From Deefgea tanakiae (GTDB taxonomy: Bacteria; Pseudomonadota; Gammaproteobacteria; Burkholderiales; Chitinibacteraceae), in contig NZ_CP081150.1 of NCBI RefSeq assembly GCF_019665765.1, positions 3,493,674-3,557,673 on the forward strand: a stretch of 64,000 bases of DNA, written 5' to 3'. A model generated the notes under the pieces. The model worked only from the letters and a program-made list of their open reading frames with translations, searched no databases and had not been told where the DNA came from. The position numbers and the translations under genes were made by a program. Below, piece by piece: positions 1 to 8,856 of the stretch; within the stretch, counting starts at the first letter, position 1, and each line of letters opens with the position of its first letter.

Positions 1-425
1 CCGAATACCGCAAACTGAGCGCTTGGTTTATTGACGCTGGCCAAGCCGCGCCAACGCTTGCTGATATGGTGCTGCTGGCTGAAGACGAAGGCGAGTGGTG
101 TGGCGGATTACGCGTGGTGATGGCGCGTGGCTTGATTCGGCTCGATAGCGTGATTGCGCGCGATGCCGATGTGTTGCAGCTTTTATTACAGCAATTGGGA
201 CGCTGGATTGGTCGCGAAGTGTGCTGGGCCTTGGTGCCTAAAGATGCGCTATCGGTGTATTTGTCTGAAGGCTTTATGCAGCAAGATACAGCGCCAGATA
301 CCCTTTTGGAAGAAGTGAAGGGCAGTGACTTGTTGATTGTGATGCGACCTGTGTTGCAAGATGCTGAAGCTACTGCAGAAATTGCCCAAGCCGCCAGCGG
401 TGGCTTAGCGTTGCCAGCGGCCTAA
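1..425 (+). CDS. C-terminal part of an unidentified protein (possible GNAT-like fold)
   Basis: The reading frame is open from base 3 and ends at a TAA at 423-425, so the start lies outside the window; 140 residues are visible. I do not recognise the family with confidence. The stretch containing LSVYLSEGFMQQD resembles the end of a GNAT acetyltransferase domain, where a YxxxGF motif is common, but the acetyl-CoA-binding loop is not evident. The tail is Ala-rich. About 75 bases separate its stop from the ahcY riboswitch, and no clear terminator is seen between them. Confidence 0.55.
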   Translation, partial: EYRKLSAWFIDAGQAAPTLADMVLLAEDEGEWCGGLRVVMARGLIRLDSVIARDADVLQLLLQQLGRWIGREVCWALVPKDALSVYLSEGFMQQDTAPDTLLEEVKGSDLLIVMRPVLQDAEATAEIAQAASGGLALPAA

Positions 426-501
426 GCTCAGCCTACCCACTGGTCGGCAGGTTTGCAGTTTAATCTGCTGCCAGCCGGCTGTTTTTGCGCTAGAATCCCG
501 T

Positions 502-583
502 CACCGAGGGGCGCTGCAGCCGCCGGCCTTATCCAGGCCTGGCGAGTCAGGCTCGGTACTATCCAATCCAACGGCGCTCACCA
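502..583 (+). promoter_or_regulatory. SAH riboswitch aptamer upstream of ahcY
   Basis: The RNA matches the conserved blocks of the SAH riboswitch (Rfam SAH_riboswitch class): CCGAGGGGCGCTGCAGC at 504-520, GTCAGGCTCGG at 546-556, and ACGGCGCTCACC at 571-582. CCGAG and CTCGG form the P1 stem, and GCGC pairs with the 3' GCGC of the last block as the pseudoknot. The class binds S-adenosylhomocysteine and activates SAH recycling genes; the next gene is ahcY, whose product consumes SAH. The match was made by eye. Confidence 0.9.
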
Positions 584-597
584 TTCGTTCAAACCCT

Positions 598-630
598 GCC
601 GGGTTCGATGACGGTGAGCATCGACCCGGC
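598..630 (+). promoter_or_regulatory. Stem-loop between SAH aptamer and ahcY start (probable expression platform)
   Basis: Bases 598-610 (GCCGGGTTCGATG) pair with 619-630 (CATCGACCCGGC) with one bulged T, giving a 12-bp stem. The 8-nt loop contains GGTGAG, and GGTGAGC at 613-619 is complementary to GCTCACC at 576-582, the 3' strand of the aptamer pseudoknot. Ligand-bound aptamer and this alternative pairing are therefore mutually exclusive. The Shine-Dalgarno GGAG at 636-639 follows immediately. The regulatory role is inferred. Confidence 0.6.
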
Positions 631-646
631 CACATGGAGTATTATC

Positions 647-2062
647 GTGGCCGAATTCAAAGACTATCACGTAGCCGATATGAGCCTTGCAGCCTGGGGC
701 CGCAAAGAACTCAACATCGCTGAAACCGAAATGCCGGGTCTAATGACCGTGCGTGACGAATACGCTGCCGCGCAGCCGCTGAAAGGCGCGCGCATTGCTG
801 GCTCAATCCACATGACCATTCAAACTGGCGTTTTGATCGAAGCCTTGCAAGCTTTGGGCGCGAGCGTACGTTGGGCGTCATGCAATATTTTCTCAACGCA
901 AGATCATGCCGCTGCAGCCATTGCTGCTGCCGGTACGCCAGTATTTGCTTTTAAAGGTGAGTCGCTCGAAGAATATTGGCAATTCACGCATCAAATTTTT
1001 GAATTTGGTGTGGATGCTAACGGCGCTCCACAATACGCGAATATGATTTTGGATGACGGCGGTGACGCGACGTTGTTGCTGCATTTGGGTACGCGCGCTG
1101 AAAGCGATTTGAGCGTGGTTGCCAATCCAACGAACGAAGAAGAAACCGTGTTGTACGCGGCGATCAAAGCACAAATCGCCAAAGATCCAACTTGGTATTC
1201 AGTGCGTTTGGCGGCGATCAAAGGCGTGACCGAAGAAACCACGACTGGCGTGCATCGACTGTATCAAATGTTCGAGCAAGGCAAATTGGCTTTCCCTGCG
1301 ATTAACGTTAACGATTCAGTAACGAAATCGAAATTCGACAATCTCTATGGCTGCCGCGAATCGTTGGTTGACTCGATCAAACGTGCAACCGACGTGATGG
1401 TCGCAGGTAAAGTGGCGCTGGTCTTAGGTTACGGCGATGTGGGTAAAGGCTCAGCGCAATCATTGCGTGGCCTTGGCGCGACGGTGATGATTACCGAAAT
1501 CGACCCGATTTGCGCATTGCAAGCGGCGATGGAAGGCTACCGCGTAGTGACTTTGGATGATGTGGTTGATCAAGTTGACATCTTCGTAACGACAACCGGT
1601 AACGTGAGCGTGATCGCCCACGAACACCTCGTGCGCATGCGTAATAACGCGATTGTGTGCAATATCGGTCACTTTGATTCTGAAATTCAAGTGTCTAGCT
1701 TGCGTCAGTACGAATGGGACAATATCAAGCCACAAGTGGATCACATCGTATTCCCTGATGGCAAACGCATTATCTTGTTGGCCGAAGGTCGTTTGGTGAA
1801 CTTGGGTTGCGGTACGGGCCATCCATCATTTGTGATGTCAAATTCGTTTGCGAACCAAGTATTGGCGCAAATCGAATTGTTCACCAAATTAGATCAATAC
1901 CCGGTCGGCGTGTATGTATTGCCAAAACACTTGGACGAAATGGTCGCTCGCCTGCATTTGAAAAAAATCGGCGCGAAATTGACTGTGTTGACCGATGAGC
2001 AAGCGGCGTACATCAATGTGCCAAAAGAAGGCCCTTACAAGCCAGCACATTACCGTTATTGA
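647..2062 (+). CDS. ahcY: Adenosylhomocysteinase (S-adenosyl-L-homocysteine hydrolase)
   Basis: A cytoplasmic, NAD-dependent enzyme that cleaves S-adenosylhomocysteine to adenosine and homocysteine and so relieves product inhibition of methyltransferases. The protein opens with [18 protein letters not shown], typical of the family, has the NAD-binding [11 protein letters not shown] near residue 261 and [10 protein letters not shown] near residue 385, and ends with the canonical KPAHYRY. I chose GTG at 647: it has GGAG 7 nt upstream and gives 471 aa, near the length of betaproteobacterial homologues. The frame extends to an ATG at 608, but that codon lies inside the leader stem-loop and has no Shine-Dalgarno. 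The SAH riboswitch upstream explains its regulation. Confidence 0.96.
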   Translation: MAEFKDYHVADMSLAAWGRKELNIAETEMPGLMTVRDEYAAAQPLKGARIAGSIHMTIQTGVLIEALQALGASVRWASCNIFSTQDHAAAAIAAAGTPVFAFKGESLEEYWQFTHQIFEFGVDANGAPQYANMILDDGGDATLLLHLGTRAESDLSVVANPTNEEETVLYAAIKAQIAKDPTWYSVRLAAIKGVTEETTTGVHRLYQMFEQGKLAFPAINVNDSVTKSKFDNLYGCRESLVDSIKRATDVMVAGKVALVLGYGDVGKGSAQSLRGLGATVMITEIDPICALQAAMEGYRVVTLDDVVDQVDIFVTTTGNVSVIAHEHLVRMRNNAIVCNIGHFDSEIQVSSLRQYEWDNIKPQVDHIVFPDGKRIILLAEGRLVNLGCGTGHPSFVMSNSFANQVLAQIELFTKLDQYPVGVYVLPKHLDEMVARLHLKKIGAKLTVLTDEQAAYINVPKEGPYKPAHYRY

Positions 2063-2092
2063 TAACTTATTAATCTGCTAGCAGATTAAAGC

Positions 2093-2123
2093 AAAAGCCC
2101 CGATTTAAATTCGGGGCTTTTTC
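2093..2123. terminator. Rho-independent terminator after ahcY, likely bidirectional
   Basis: AAAAGCCCCGA at 2093-2103 pairs with TCGGGGCTTTTT at 2111-2122 around an AT-rich loop, with A-run before and T-run after the stem, so it can act for ahcY and for the convergent gene on the minus strand. Confidence 0.85.
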
Positions 2124-2127
2124 GTAC

Positions 2128-2172
2128 GTATTGCTTGCTAAGCAATGATAAATATCATCTACAGTCAAATAC
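2128..2172. repeat. 45-nt palindromic element, copy 1
   Basis: Begins GTATTG and ends AAATAC exactly 45 nt later, with a central ATGAT/ATCAT inverted pair. Read on the minus strand it starts GTATTTGACTGTAG, close to the copies at 39151 and 61003. It sits between the ahcY terminator and the TPR gene stop. It belongs to a family of seven such elements in the window. Confidence 0.6.
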
Positions 2173-2175
2173 CGT

Positions 2176-3240
2176 CTAGTTGTTTAAGCTGTCTTCAAGC
2201 TCGTGCACGCGTTGCTGCAAGGAGTGCCGTTTGAAGGTGGCCAAGCGTTGGCTAGTTTTCCCTGTGTTGATTTCTTCTGCAATTTCAAAATGCTGTTGCC
2301 AATGGGTAAACTCTAAGTCGGTCTGACCTTTTGCGGCATAGGTTTGTGCTAAACCTGCGTGCGCTAACATTAATAAATATTTAGCGGGAATACTGGCCGC
2401 GGCATCCAGTGCTTGCTGCATAAAATAATGACTGGAATGGGTTTCGTTTTGCGCTAAATGCAGCTCTCCAATCGCAATCATATTGACGACTTTTCCCCAA
2501 TAATTGCTGCTGCGCCCATTGAGGGCAAATGCGCGTTCGAATTGTTGTTTTGCGGCTTCTTTTTGCCCTGCGTTTCGTAGTAAATGCCCACGATAATAGT
2601 AAAGCTCTGGTTCATATTCGCAAAAAGCCAGTTCAATTAGTGCGCTTTCTGCGAGATCTAGCGCTTGGTTTGAAGCCAATTCATTGTGTAAATGCAGTTG
2701 CGCTGCGGCGACGTTCAAATAGTGGCAAACGTGGATGTTTTTATCGGCAATCTCGCTCAGTAGTGGCGTGACTTTGAGGTGGGCTTCAAGGCTGCTTTGT
2801 GGGTCTTCATAAATAAAGAACAGTTTGCCGACTCCGATATAAGCGCGGGCGATTGCTTTGGGCCAACGACGCTCAAGACCAACTTCAAGTAATTGCAGCC
2901 ACAAGTCCATCGCTTCATTATAGTTACCGGTGTCGTAGGAGACATCTGCGTGACAGTCAATCGCATCAATCCAAGCATCATCTAAGTCATTTTGTAGCGC
3001 TAATAGGCTTGCAGTGGCGGCGGCAGCTTCGCGCTCATCTTCTTTGGCACTTGGAATGGCACGAAATGCCAGTGCGATAATCAAGGCTGCCAAAGCTTGC
3101 GAATTGCGATCTTCAATGCTGGCGGCACGATCAGTGACAAAACGAGCGAGGCGTAGCGCTTCATCGGGGTCGGTATGGATCAAGCTACGCGCAATGTTGA
3201 GGGTTTCTTCAATCTCAGTGCGTAAATTGTACGTACCCAT
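2176..3240 (-). CDS. TPR-repeat protein of unknown function
   Basis: A 354-aa protein rich in helical repeat motifs. Several 34-residue units of TPR type are visible, for example around YYYRGHLLRNAGQKEAAKQQ (about residues 208-227), ALDLAESALIELA and HAGLAQTYAAKGQTDLEFTH. No signal peptide or membrane segment is present, so it is probably cytoplasmic. It resembles the TPR platform found in bacterial signalling or diguanylate cyclase proteins, but no output domain is fused. It is transcribed alone, convergent with ahcY; a GGAG-type Shine-Dalgarno precedes ATG 3240. The partner is unknown. Confidence 0.8.
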   Translation of the reverse strand: MGTYNLRTEIEETLNIARSLIHTDPDEALRLARFVTDRAASIEDRNSQALAALIIALAFRAIPSAKEDEREAAAATASLLALQNDLDDAWIDAIDCHADVSYDTGNYNEAMDLWLQLLEVGLERRWPKAIARAYIGVGKLFFIYEDPQSSLEAHLKVTPLLSEIADKNIHVCHYLNVAAAQLHLHNELASNQALDLAESALIELAFCEYEPELYYYRGHLLRNAGQKEAAKQQFERAFALNGRSSNYWGKVVNMIAIGELHLAQNETHSSHYFMQQALDAAASIPAKYLLMLAHAGLAQTYAAKGQTDLEFTHWQQHFEIAEEINTGKTSQRLATFKRHSLQQRVHELEDSLNN

Positions 3241-3320
3241 TATTTTCTCCTACCGCTTCGGTGCAAGCACGCATTATTTGGCGTGCTTAATTAAGTATAT
3301 TAATAATTACTAATCCTATA

Positions 3321-3349
3321 GCAAATAAAAAAGCGGGCAAATGCCCGCT
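3321..3349 (-). terminator. Rho-independent terminator after the ferredoxin gene
   Basis: Reading the minus strand, AGCGGGCA (3349-3342) and TGCCCGCT (3339-3332) form an 8-bp stem followed by a T-rich run (3331-3321). It lies 22 bases past the ferredoxin stop codon. Confidence 0.85.
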
Positions 3350-3371
3350 GGTCGATCTGCTTTTGAGAAAA

Positions 3372-3701
<330 letters not shown>

Positions 3702-3733
3702 TTACTGAGAGTAGGGTTGGAAAAAGTATCTAA

Positions 3734-4288
3734 TTAAGCCGATGCACGGCACAATAATGCATATTTGACGGTGCCCGCTTTGCCCTCGCGCAAGACTTCC
3801 CACTCAGTAAGCTCAGGTAGCGTGGCGCATTCGATATAAACTCGCGCTTCGGGGGCGAGAAAAGGCACAATTTGCGGCAGAATTTCGTTAAGCAAATCGG
3901 TCGCAAACGGCGGATCAAGTAGTACTAAGTCGAATTGTTCTTTGCAGGTGGAAAGATAGCGTTCCGCAGTGCCACAGTACAGTTCGATGTGATCTGCCTT
4001 GAGAAGCTCCTTATTGCTTTTGATGGCGGCAAATACGGGCTTAGCCGCTTCGACCATGACCACTTTTTTGGCATTGCGTGAGGCGGCTTCAAAGCCGAGT
4101 GCGCCGCTGCCGGAAAAAAGGTCGAGGCACAGCATGCCGGTGCAATCTTGGCCTAGCCAATTGTATAAGGTTTCACGCACGCGATCTGGCGTGGGGCGCA
4201 GTGCTAAGGAGTCCGGAAATTTTAAAATACGGCGGTTATATTGACCGCCAATAATACGAACCTGATTTTTATGCTGTGCTGACATCAC
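3734..4288 (-). CDS. rsmD: 16S rRNA (guanine(966)-N2)-methyltransferase
   Basis: RsmD methylates N2 of G966 of 16S rRNA in the assembled small subunit using SAM. The 184-aa protein starts with the RIIGGQYNRR segment characteristic of the family. It carries the SAM-binding LDLFSGSGALGFEA at 55-68 and the catalytic DPPF at 125-128. The gene is divergent from ftsY with about 65 bases between the starts, so the two promoters share this gap. It is co-directional with the downstream ferredoxin gene. Confidence 0.95.
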   Translation of the reverse strand: MMSAQHKNQVRIIGGQYNRRILKFPDSLALRPTPDRVRETLYNWLGQDCTGMLCLDLFSGSGALGFEAASRNAKKVVMVEAAKPVFAAIKSNKELLKADHIELYCGTAERYLSTCKEQFDLVLLDPPFATDLLNEILPQIVPFLAPEARVYIECATLPELTEWEVLREGKAGTVKYALLCRASA

Positions 4289-4353
4289 TGCTCCGCGTTA
4301 AAATCGCTACTAATCAACCATTTTCCTCGATTTGCAGGATACTCGCCAACGCC

Positions 4354-5562
4354 ATGTTTAGTTTTTTTAAAAAAAAGAAGCCACCTGAGGCAGAAATTGT
4401 CGCAGAAGTTGTTACCGAAGTCGTCGCAGACGTAGTTCCAGCGGCTCCAGCCGCTCCGACGGCACTGCTTGATTCACCGATTGAACTACATTCTCCTGCC
4501 GAAATCGCACCTGAGATCGTTGCGAAGGTTGCTACGGTTGTCGAAGCGACTACGCCAGTACCAGTACCTGTTGCGCCGACTGTGGCAGCTGAAGCGCCGC
4601 GCGCCGATGCCTTTGTGCCGCCGAGCGATTTGGCCCAGCCGCAAGAGCGCCCTAAATTATCGTGGACTGAGCGTTTGAAGATGGGCTTGGCCAAAACGCG
4701 CGACAAGCTCGGTAAAAGTCTGGCCAGCGTATTTGGCGGTGGCCAGATTGATGAAGAATTATACGAAGAACTCGAAACCGTCTTATTGACCGCCGATATG
4801 GGTGTCGATGCGACGCAGCATCTACTTAAAGATGTGCGCGAACGTGTCTCGCTCAAAGGCTTGAAAGACTCCGGCGAACTTAAAGATGCGCTGAAAAGCA
4901 GTTTGACTGATTTAATCCAGCCTCTAGAGATTCCACTCGATGTATCGGGCCATAAGCCATTCATTCTGATGGTTGCGGGCGTAAACGGTGCCGGTAAAAC
5001 CACCAGCATTGGCAAGCTGGCTAAATATTTTCAATCGCAAAATCTCTCGGTATTACTGGCGGCTGGCGACACGTTTCGCGCTGCGGCGCGTGAGCAGTTA
5101 GTGGTTTGGGGCGAGCGCAATGGCGTGCAAGTGATTGCGCAAGCGTCGGGCGATGCGGCGGCGGTAGCGTTTGACGCGGTGAATGCCGCCAAAGCGCGTG
5201 GCATCGATGTGGTGATTGTTGATACCGCTGGGCGTTTGCCGACGCAATTGCATTTGATGGAAGAAATCAAAAAAGTAAAACGCGTGGTGCAAAAAGCGGA
5301 TCCTACTGGGCCGCATGAAATTATGCTGGTGCTGGATGCCAATACGGGGCAAAACGCGTTGGCACAGGTGAAGTCGTTTGACGATGCGCTCGGTTTGACC
5401 GGCTTGGTACTCACCAAGCTCGATGGTACCGCCAAAGGTGGCGTGATCGCGGCGATTGCTAAAAATCGTCCAGTGCCGCTGCGCTTTGTCGGCGTTGGTG
5501 AGTCGATTGATGATTTACGACCATTTGCGGCAAAAGATTATATTGATGCCTTGTTTGAGTAG
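4354..5562 (+). CDS. ftsY: Signal recognition particle receptor FtsY
   Basis: An SRP-GTPase that docks ribosome-SRP complexes at the inner membrane for co-translational insertion. The product is 402 aa. The N-terminal about 100 residues form a Lys-rich start (MFSFFKKKKPPE) and an acidic, Ala/Val/Pro-rich A domain. An NG domain follows, with GTP-binding NGAGKTTS near 211, DTAGR near 290 and TKLDG near 354. I chose ATG 4354 because it gives the standard MFSFFKKKK opening; the frame is open to 4276 but that would overlap rsmD. It is the first gene of an ftsY-GNAT-ftsE-ftsX run. Confidence 0.96.
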   Translation: MFSFFKKKKPPEAEIVAEVVTEVVADVVPAAPAAPTALLDSPIELHSPAEIAPEIVAKVATVVEATTPVPVPVAPTVAAEAPRADAFVPPSDLAQPQERPKLSWTERLKMGLAKTRDKLGKSLASVFGGGQIDEELYEELETVLLTADMGVDATQHLLKDVRERVSLKGLKDSGELKDALKSSLTDLIQPLEIPLDVSGHKPFILMVAGVNGAGKTTSIGKLAKYFQSQNLSVLLAAGDTFRAAAREQLVVWGERNGVQVIAQASGDAAAVAFDAVNAAKARGIDVVIVDTAGRLPTQLHLMEEIKKVKRVVQKADPTGPHEIMLVLDANTGQNALAQVKSFDDALGLTGLVLTKLDGTAKGGVIAAIAKNRPVPLRFVGVGESIDDLRPFAAKDYIDALFE

Positions 5563-5563
5563 G

Positions 5564-5608
5564 GTATTTTCATCAAGCCATTATTAAATAATGGCTGTAT
5601 TGAAATAC
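5564..5608. repeat. 45-nt palindromic element, copy 2
   Basis: Starts GTATTTTC and ends GAAATAC, exactly 45 nt. It contains a strong inner stem GCCATTATT/AATAATGGC and an outer GGTATTT/AAATACC stem separated by a symmetrical 7/7 internal loop. It begins two bases after the ftsY stop codon and may act as the transcript end for ftsY, although no T-run follows. Confidence 0.65.
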
Positions 5609-5634
5609 CTTAATAAAAAAATGGGTGTGAATTT

Positions 5635-6195
5635 TTGCTACATACTCTTTCTACTAAGCGACTATTATTGCGGCCACTGCAAGACAGTGATGCCGCAATG
5701 ATTGCGCAACTAGCGGGAGAATGGCAGGTCGCCAGCAAAACGGGGCGCATTCCTTATCCCTATGAATTGTCGATGGCGGTTGATTTTATCCGTTGGTCGC
5801 AACTTAATCGTGCCAAAGAAGGGATGTTTGCGGTGTGTTTGCGCAACGGTGATTTGATCGGTTGCGTGGGGGCGAGTTTGGACGGCGACTCGGCCGAGTT
5901 AGGTTATTGGCTTGGGATTGCGTATTGGGGGCAAGGTTTTGCGACCGAAGCTGCACAAGCACTGGTGCCGTATGTTTTATCTTTGCCAAACACGCGGCAA
6001 ATGACCTCATCGCATTTACTAAGCAACCCCGCCAGCGGCAAGGTGCTGAGCAAACTTGGATTTATCGAGTCTGGCCGTGAAATGGTGAATTGGCGCAACG
6101 AAGGCCAAGTGGAGTTAGTGAAATATCTTTATCGCATAGCTTGGGCGGCTCAGTTGAGCGCGAAGGATTCGAATGATTCAATTTCAACAAGTTAG
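5635..6195 (+). CDS. GNAT-family N-acetyltransferase (RimJ/RimL-like)
   Basis: A 186-aa protein of the ribosomal-protein or small-molecule acetyltransferase type. It opens with LSTKRLLLRPLQDSDAAMI, the usual start of the RimJ/RimL group, and has the acetyl-CoA loop region YWGQGFATEAAQALVPY and a C-terminal LGFIESGR strand. The start appears to be TTG 5635: no in-frame ATG or GTG precedes the conserved first strand. It lies between ftsY and ftsE, overlapping ftsE by 23 bp, so it may be translated in series with the division genes. The substrate is unknown. Confidence 0.85.
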   Translation: MLHTLSTKRLLLRPLQDSDAAMIAQLAGEWQVASKTGRIPYPYELSMAVDFIRWSQLNRAKEGMFAVCLRNGDLIGCVGASLDGDSAELGYWLGIAYWGQGFATEAAQALVPYVLSLPNTRQMTSSHLLSNPASGKVLSKLGFIESGREMVNWRNEGQVELVKYLYRIAWAAQLSAKDSNDSISTS

Positions 6196-6826
6196 TAAAA
6201 GTTATCCCGGTGGCTTTGATGCCATTAAAAACCTTAGTTTTGAAGTGCCTGATGGTGAGCTGGTTTTCTTGGCTGGTCATTCGGGTGCAGGGAAATCGAC
6301 TTTACTCAAATTGATGGCGGGCATTGAAAAGCCAACCAGTGGTTCGGTGCTACTCAATGGGCAAAATCTAGCGCGGATGAGCCGTGCATCGTTACCGTTT
6401 GTGCGGCGACATATTGGATTAATTTTTCAAGACCACAAAATTTTGTTTGATCGCACTGTGTTTGATAATGTGCGTTTGCCGCTCGATATTATTGGCTTTG
6501 ATCACGCCGAAGGTCGCCGCCGCGTGTTGGCAGCGCTCGATAAAGTCGGTTTGGCGGGTAAAGAAAAACTTAATCCAGTGTCACTTTCTGGTGGTGAGCA
6601 ACAACGCTTGTGCATCGCGCGCGCAGTGGTGCATCGGCCGTCGATTTTGCTGGCCGATGAGCCAACGGCCAATCTGGACAGCGATTACGCACACGATATT
6701 TTGGAATTGTTTAAATCCTTCCACCAAGTGGGCGTGACGATTTTGATTTCGGCGCACGATGAATCTTTGATGGCTGATTACGGCCGCCGTATTTTGCGCT
6801 TGAAACACGGGCAATTTACCGCTTAA
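6173..6826 (+). CDS. ftsE: Cell division ATP-binding protein FtsE
   Basis: The ATPase of the FtsEX complex, which couples ATP hydrolysis at the division site to activation of periplasmic peptidoglycan hydrolases. The 217-aa ABC domain is complete: Walker A GHSGAGKST at 35-43, Q-loop at FQDHKILFDRTVFDNV (about 85-100), signature LSGGEQQR at 138-145, Walker B ILLADEP at 158-164 and the switch His in SAHDE. The first 23 bases overlap the preceding GNAT gene. ftsX follows after 34 bases. Confidence 0.97.
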   Translation: MIQFQQVSKSYPGGFDAIKNLSFEVPDGELVFLAGHSGAGKSTLLKLMAGIEKPTSGSVLLNGQNLARMSRASLPFVRRHIGLIFQDHKILFDRTVFDNVRLPLDIIGFDHAEGRRRVLAALDKVGLAGKEKLNPVSLSGGEQQRLCIARAVVHRPSILLADEPTANLDSDYAHDILELFKSFHQVGVTILISAHDESLMADYGRRILRLKHGQFTA

Positions 6827-6860
6827 GCGCGACATTGATTGGCGCAAAAGGGAAGAAAAT

Positions 6861-7763
6861 ATGAAGCATTGGTTCCGTCTGCATTTTTTAGCATTGACGC
6901 GCACGCTGGGTAATTTGTTTCGCCATCCGGTGGGTAGCATGCTCAATTTATTGGTGATCGGCATTACTGCTGCATTACCGCTGGCTTTGTGGGTGTTGAT
7001 TACGAGTTTGTCGAGTATTACGGCACAAGTTTCGGTCGATCCACAGTTGTCTATTTTCATCCGCACCAGCGCTAGTAGCGAGGAGGTGACAGCTTTGAAA
7101 AGCACGCTCAACGCCGATGCTCGCTGGGAGAAAGTCGAATTCGTACCTAAAGATATCGCGCTTAAAAATCTTCAGGCCAATTTAGGCACTAACGATTTAA
7201 CGGCAGGCTTGCCAGAAAACCCGCTGCCCGATGCGTTTGTACTGCTGGCGAAGGATAATGATCCTCTTGCACTAGAAGGGCTGAAAAAAGAATTGGCCTC
7301 GATCACGATCGTCGAAGAAGTGCAGCTTGATTCGGATTGGGCGCGCCGTTTGGCGCGGATTACTGATTTGGGGCAAGTTATTTTTGAGGTTGTCGCGGGT
7401 TTGTTGGCACTGGCTTTAGTGCTAATTACTGGTAATGCGATTCGAATGCAGATTTTAACGCGACGAGACGAGATTGAAGTTGCCAAGCTAATCGGTGCAA
7501 CCGATTCATTTATCCGGCGGCCATTTATGCATGCCGCTGTGGTGCAAGGTGCGTTGGGTGGCGGAGTGGCTGTGTTGATCGTGTGGGGTTTGGTCTCGTA
7601 TGTGAATCCAGCGGTGATTGAGTTGGCCCATTCCTATGGTCAGTCGGTGAGTTTGTTGGCACCGGATTGGCTAACGATTTTGGTCGTTTGCGCCGCTACG
7701 GCATTGTTGTGTGTGGTGGGGGCGGTGTTCGCTGTGGCACGGTATTTATACCAATATCGCTAA
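6861..7763 (+). CDS. ftsX: Cell division protein FtsX
   Basis: The membrane partner of FtsE, with 300 residues and the FtsX topology: a cytoplasmic N-terminus, a first membrane segment near residues 25-48, and a periplasmic domain (about 55-165) expected to contact the amidase activator EnvC. Three further membrane segments follow in the C-terminal half, near 172-195, 222-246 and 268-292. A Shine-Dalgarno-like GGGAAG precedes ATG 6861. It is coupled to ftsE in the usual order. Confidence 0.95.
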   Translation: MKHWFRLHFLALTRTLGNLFRHPVGSMLNLLVIGITAALPLALWVLITSLSSITAQVSVDPQLSIFIRTSASSEEVTALKSTLNADARWEKVEFVPKDIALKNLQANLGTNDLTAGLPENPLPDAFVLLAKDNDPLALEGLKKELASITIVEEVQLDSDWARRLARITDLGQVIFEVVAGLLALALVLITGNAIRMQILTRRDEIEVAKLIGATDSFIRRPFMHAAVVQGALGGGVAVLIVWGLVSYVNPAVIELAHSYGQSVSLLAPDWLTILVVCAATALLCVVGAVFAVARYLYQYR

Positions 7764-7809
7764 TTTTCTTACTTCGTCTGATTTTGCTGTTCTTTTTTAC
7801 GGTTTAGAT

Positions 7810-8736
7810 ATGCTTCAAACAAAAATTCGCCAACGCCAAAACGGCATTGTTTTATATGGTATTACGCCGCCGAAGGCGAACAATTCGGCTGAAAAAATAG
7901 CAGAGATTGCGCGTGTGCAAATCGAGCGAATTGCACCTTTGGGTGTTGATGGTCTGGTGCTGTACGATATTCAAGATGAGGCCGAACGAACCGATGTTAC
8001 GCGGCCCTTTCCTTTTATGGCCACGCTCGACCCGCTGCTTTATAGCCGTGAATACTTGGCCGACTTGGCGATTCCTAAAATCAATTATCGCTGCGTGGGT
8101 AAATACTCAGCTGAGGAGTTGAGTGCTGATTTGGTCGCCATGGACCGCGGTATTTCAGTGTTTGTTGGTGCCGCTTCGCGTGAGCAGCATGTCAACCTGT
8201 CTGTGACTCAAGCTTATGCCTTGCGTCGTGAAGTGAATCCAGCGTTATTGGTGGGAGGGGTTGCTATTCCAGAGCGTCACTTGCTTAAAAATGATGAGCA
8301 TTTACGCGTGAGCCGCAAAGTGAGCGAGGGTTGTTCGTTTTTTATAACGCAGTGCGCTTATAACGTTGAGGCGGCAAAGAATTTTCTTTCCGATTACTAT
8401 TATGATTGCCAAAAGCAGGGCTTAGCAATGGTGCCGATTATCTTCACCATCACGCCATGCGGGTCGATTAAAACTTTGGAATTCATGAAATGGTTAGGAA
8501 TTAGCATCCCCAAGTGGCTGGAAAATGACTTAGTTCATTCGGGAGATATTCTTGCTAAGTCTTTAGAGTTGTGCAAGGGTATCTTTTCGGAGATATTATC
8601 CTACGCAATGGAGAAGGGTATACCCATAGGTTGCAATATTGAAAGTGTCGCCATTCGCAAGGATGAGATCGAGGCATCGCTGCAGCTGGTGCATGATATT
8701 AAAGCGATGTTTGCGGTCTGTGATCGCGCTGCGTAG
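7810..8736 (+). CDS. Methylenetetrahydrofolate reductase-like protein
   Basis: A 308-aa TIM-barrel protein of the MetF/MTHFR superfamily, which reduces 5,10-methylene-THF to 5-methyl-THF with FAD. Matching segments are GITPPK near the N-terminus, DGLVLYDIQDE, RPFPFMATLDP, and the C-terminal FTITPCGSIKTLEFMKWLGI followed by GIPIGCNIESV. It differs enough from housekeeping MetF that the substrate is not certain. ATG 7810 was chosen; the open frame extends back to 7711 inside ftsX. It fills the gap between ftsX and rpoH, genes that are often adjacent in proteobacteria. Confidence 0.7.
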   Translation: MLQTKIRQRQNGIVLYGITPPKANNSAEKIAEIARVQIERIAPLGVDGLVLYDIQDEAERTDVTRPFPFMATLDPLLYSREYLADLAIPKINYRCVGKYSAEELSADLVAMDRGISVFVGAASREQHVNLSVTQAYALRREVNPALLVGGVAIPERHLLKNDEHLRVSRKVSEGCSFFITQCAYNVEAAKNFLSDYYYDCQKQGLAMVPIIFTITPCGSIKTLEFMKWLGISIPKWLENDLVHSGDILAKSLELCKGIFSEILSYAMEKGIPIGCNIESVAIRKDEIEASLQLVHDIKAMFAVCDRAA

Positions 8737-8856
8737 TGGCTTGAGGATGAAGAGTCGCCGTTCGGCAGATTGAATACGGCTATGACTTGGATAGTAACAA
8801 TTACCGTGCACAATGACGCATGCATGTGATTGAATAGAGTGGAACTAAAAACACAA

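Noticed and set aside
608..646. ATG 608 as the ahcY start
   Set aside because: It lies in the leader stem-loop, has no ribosome site, and the added residues do not resemble the family; GTG 647 has GGAG at 7 nt.
4314..5015. 233-codon minus-strand ORF opposite ftsY
   Set aside because: Ser/Thr-rich shadow of the ftsY A domain; no ribosome site or family features.
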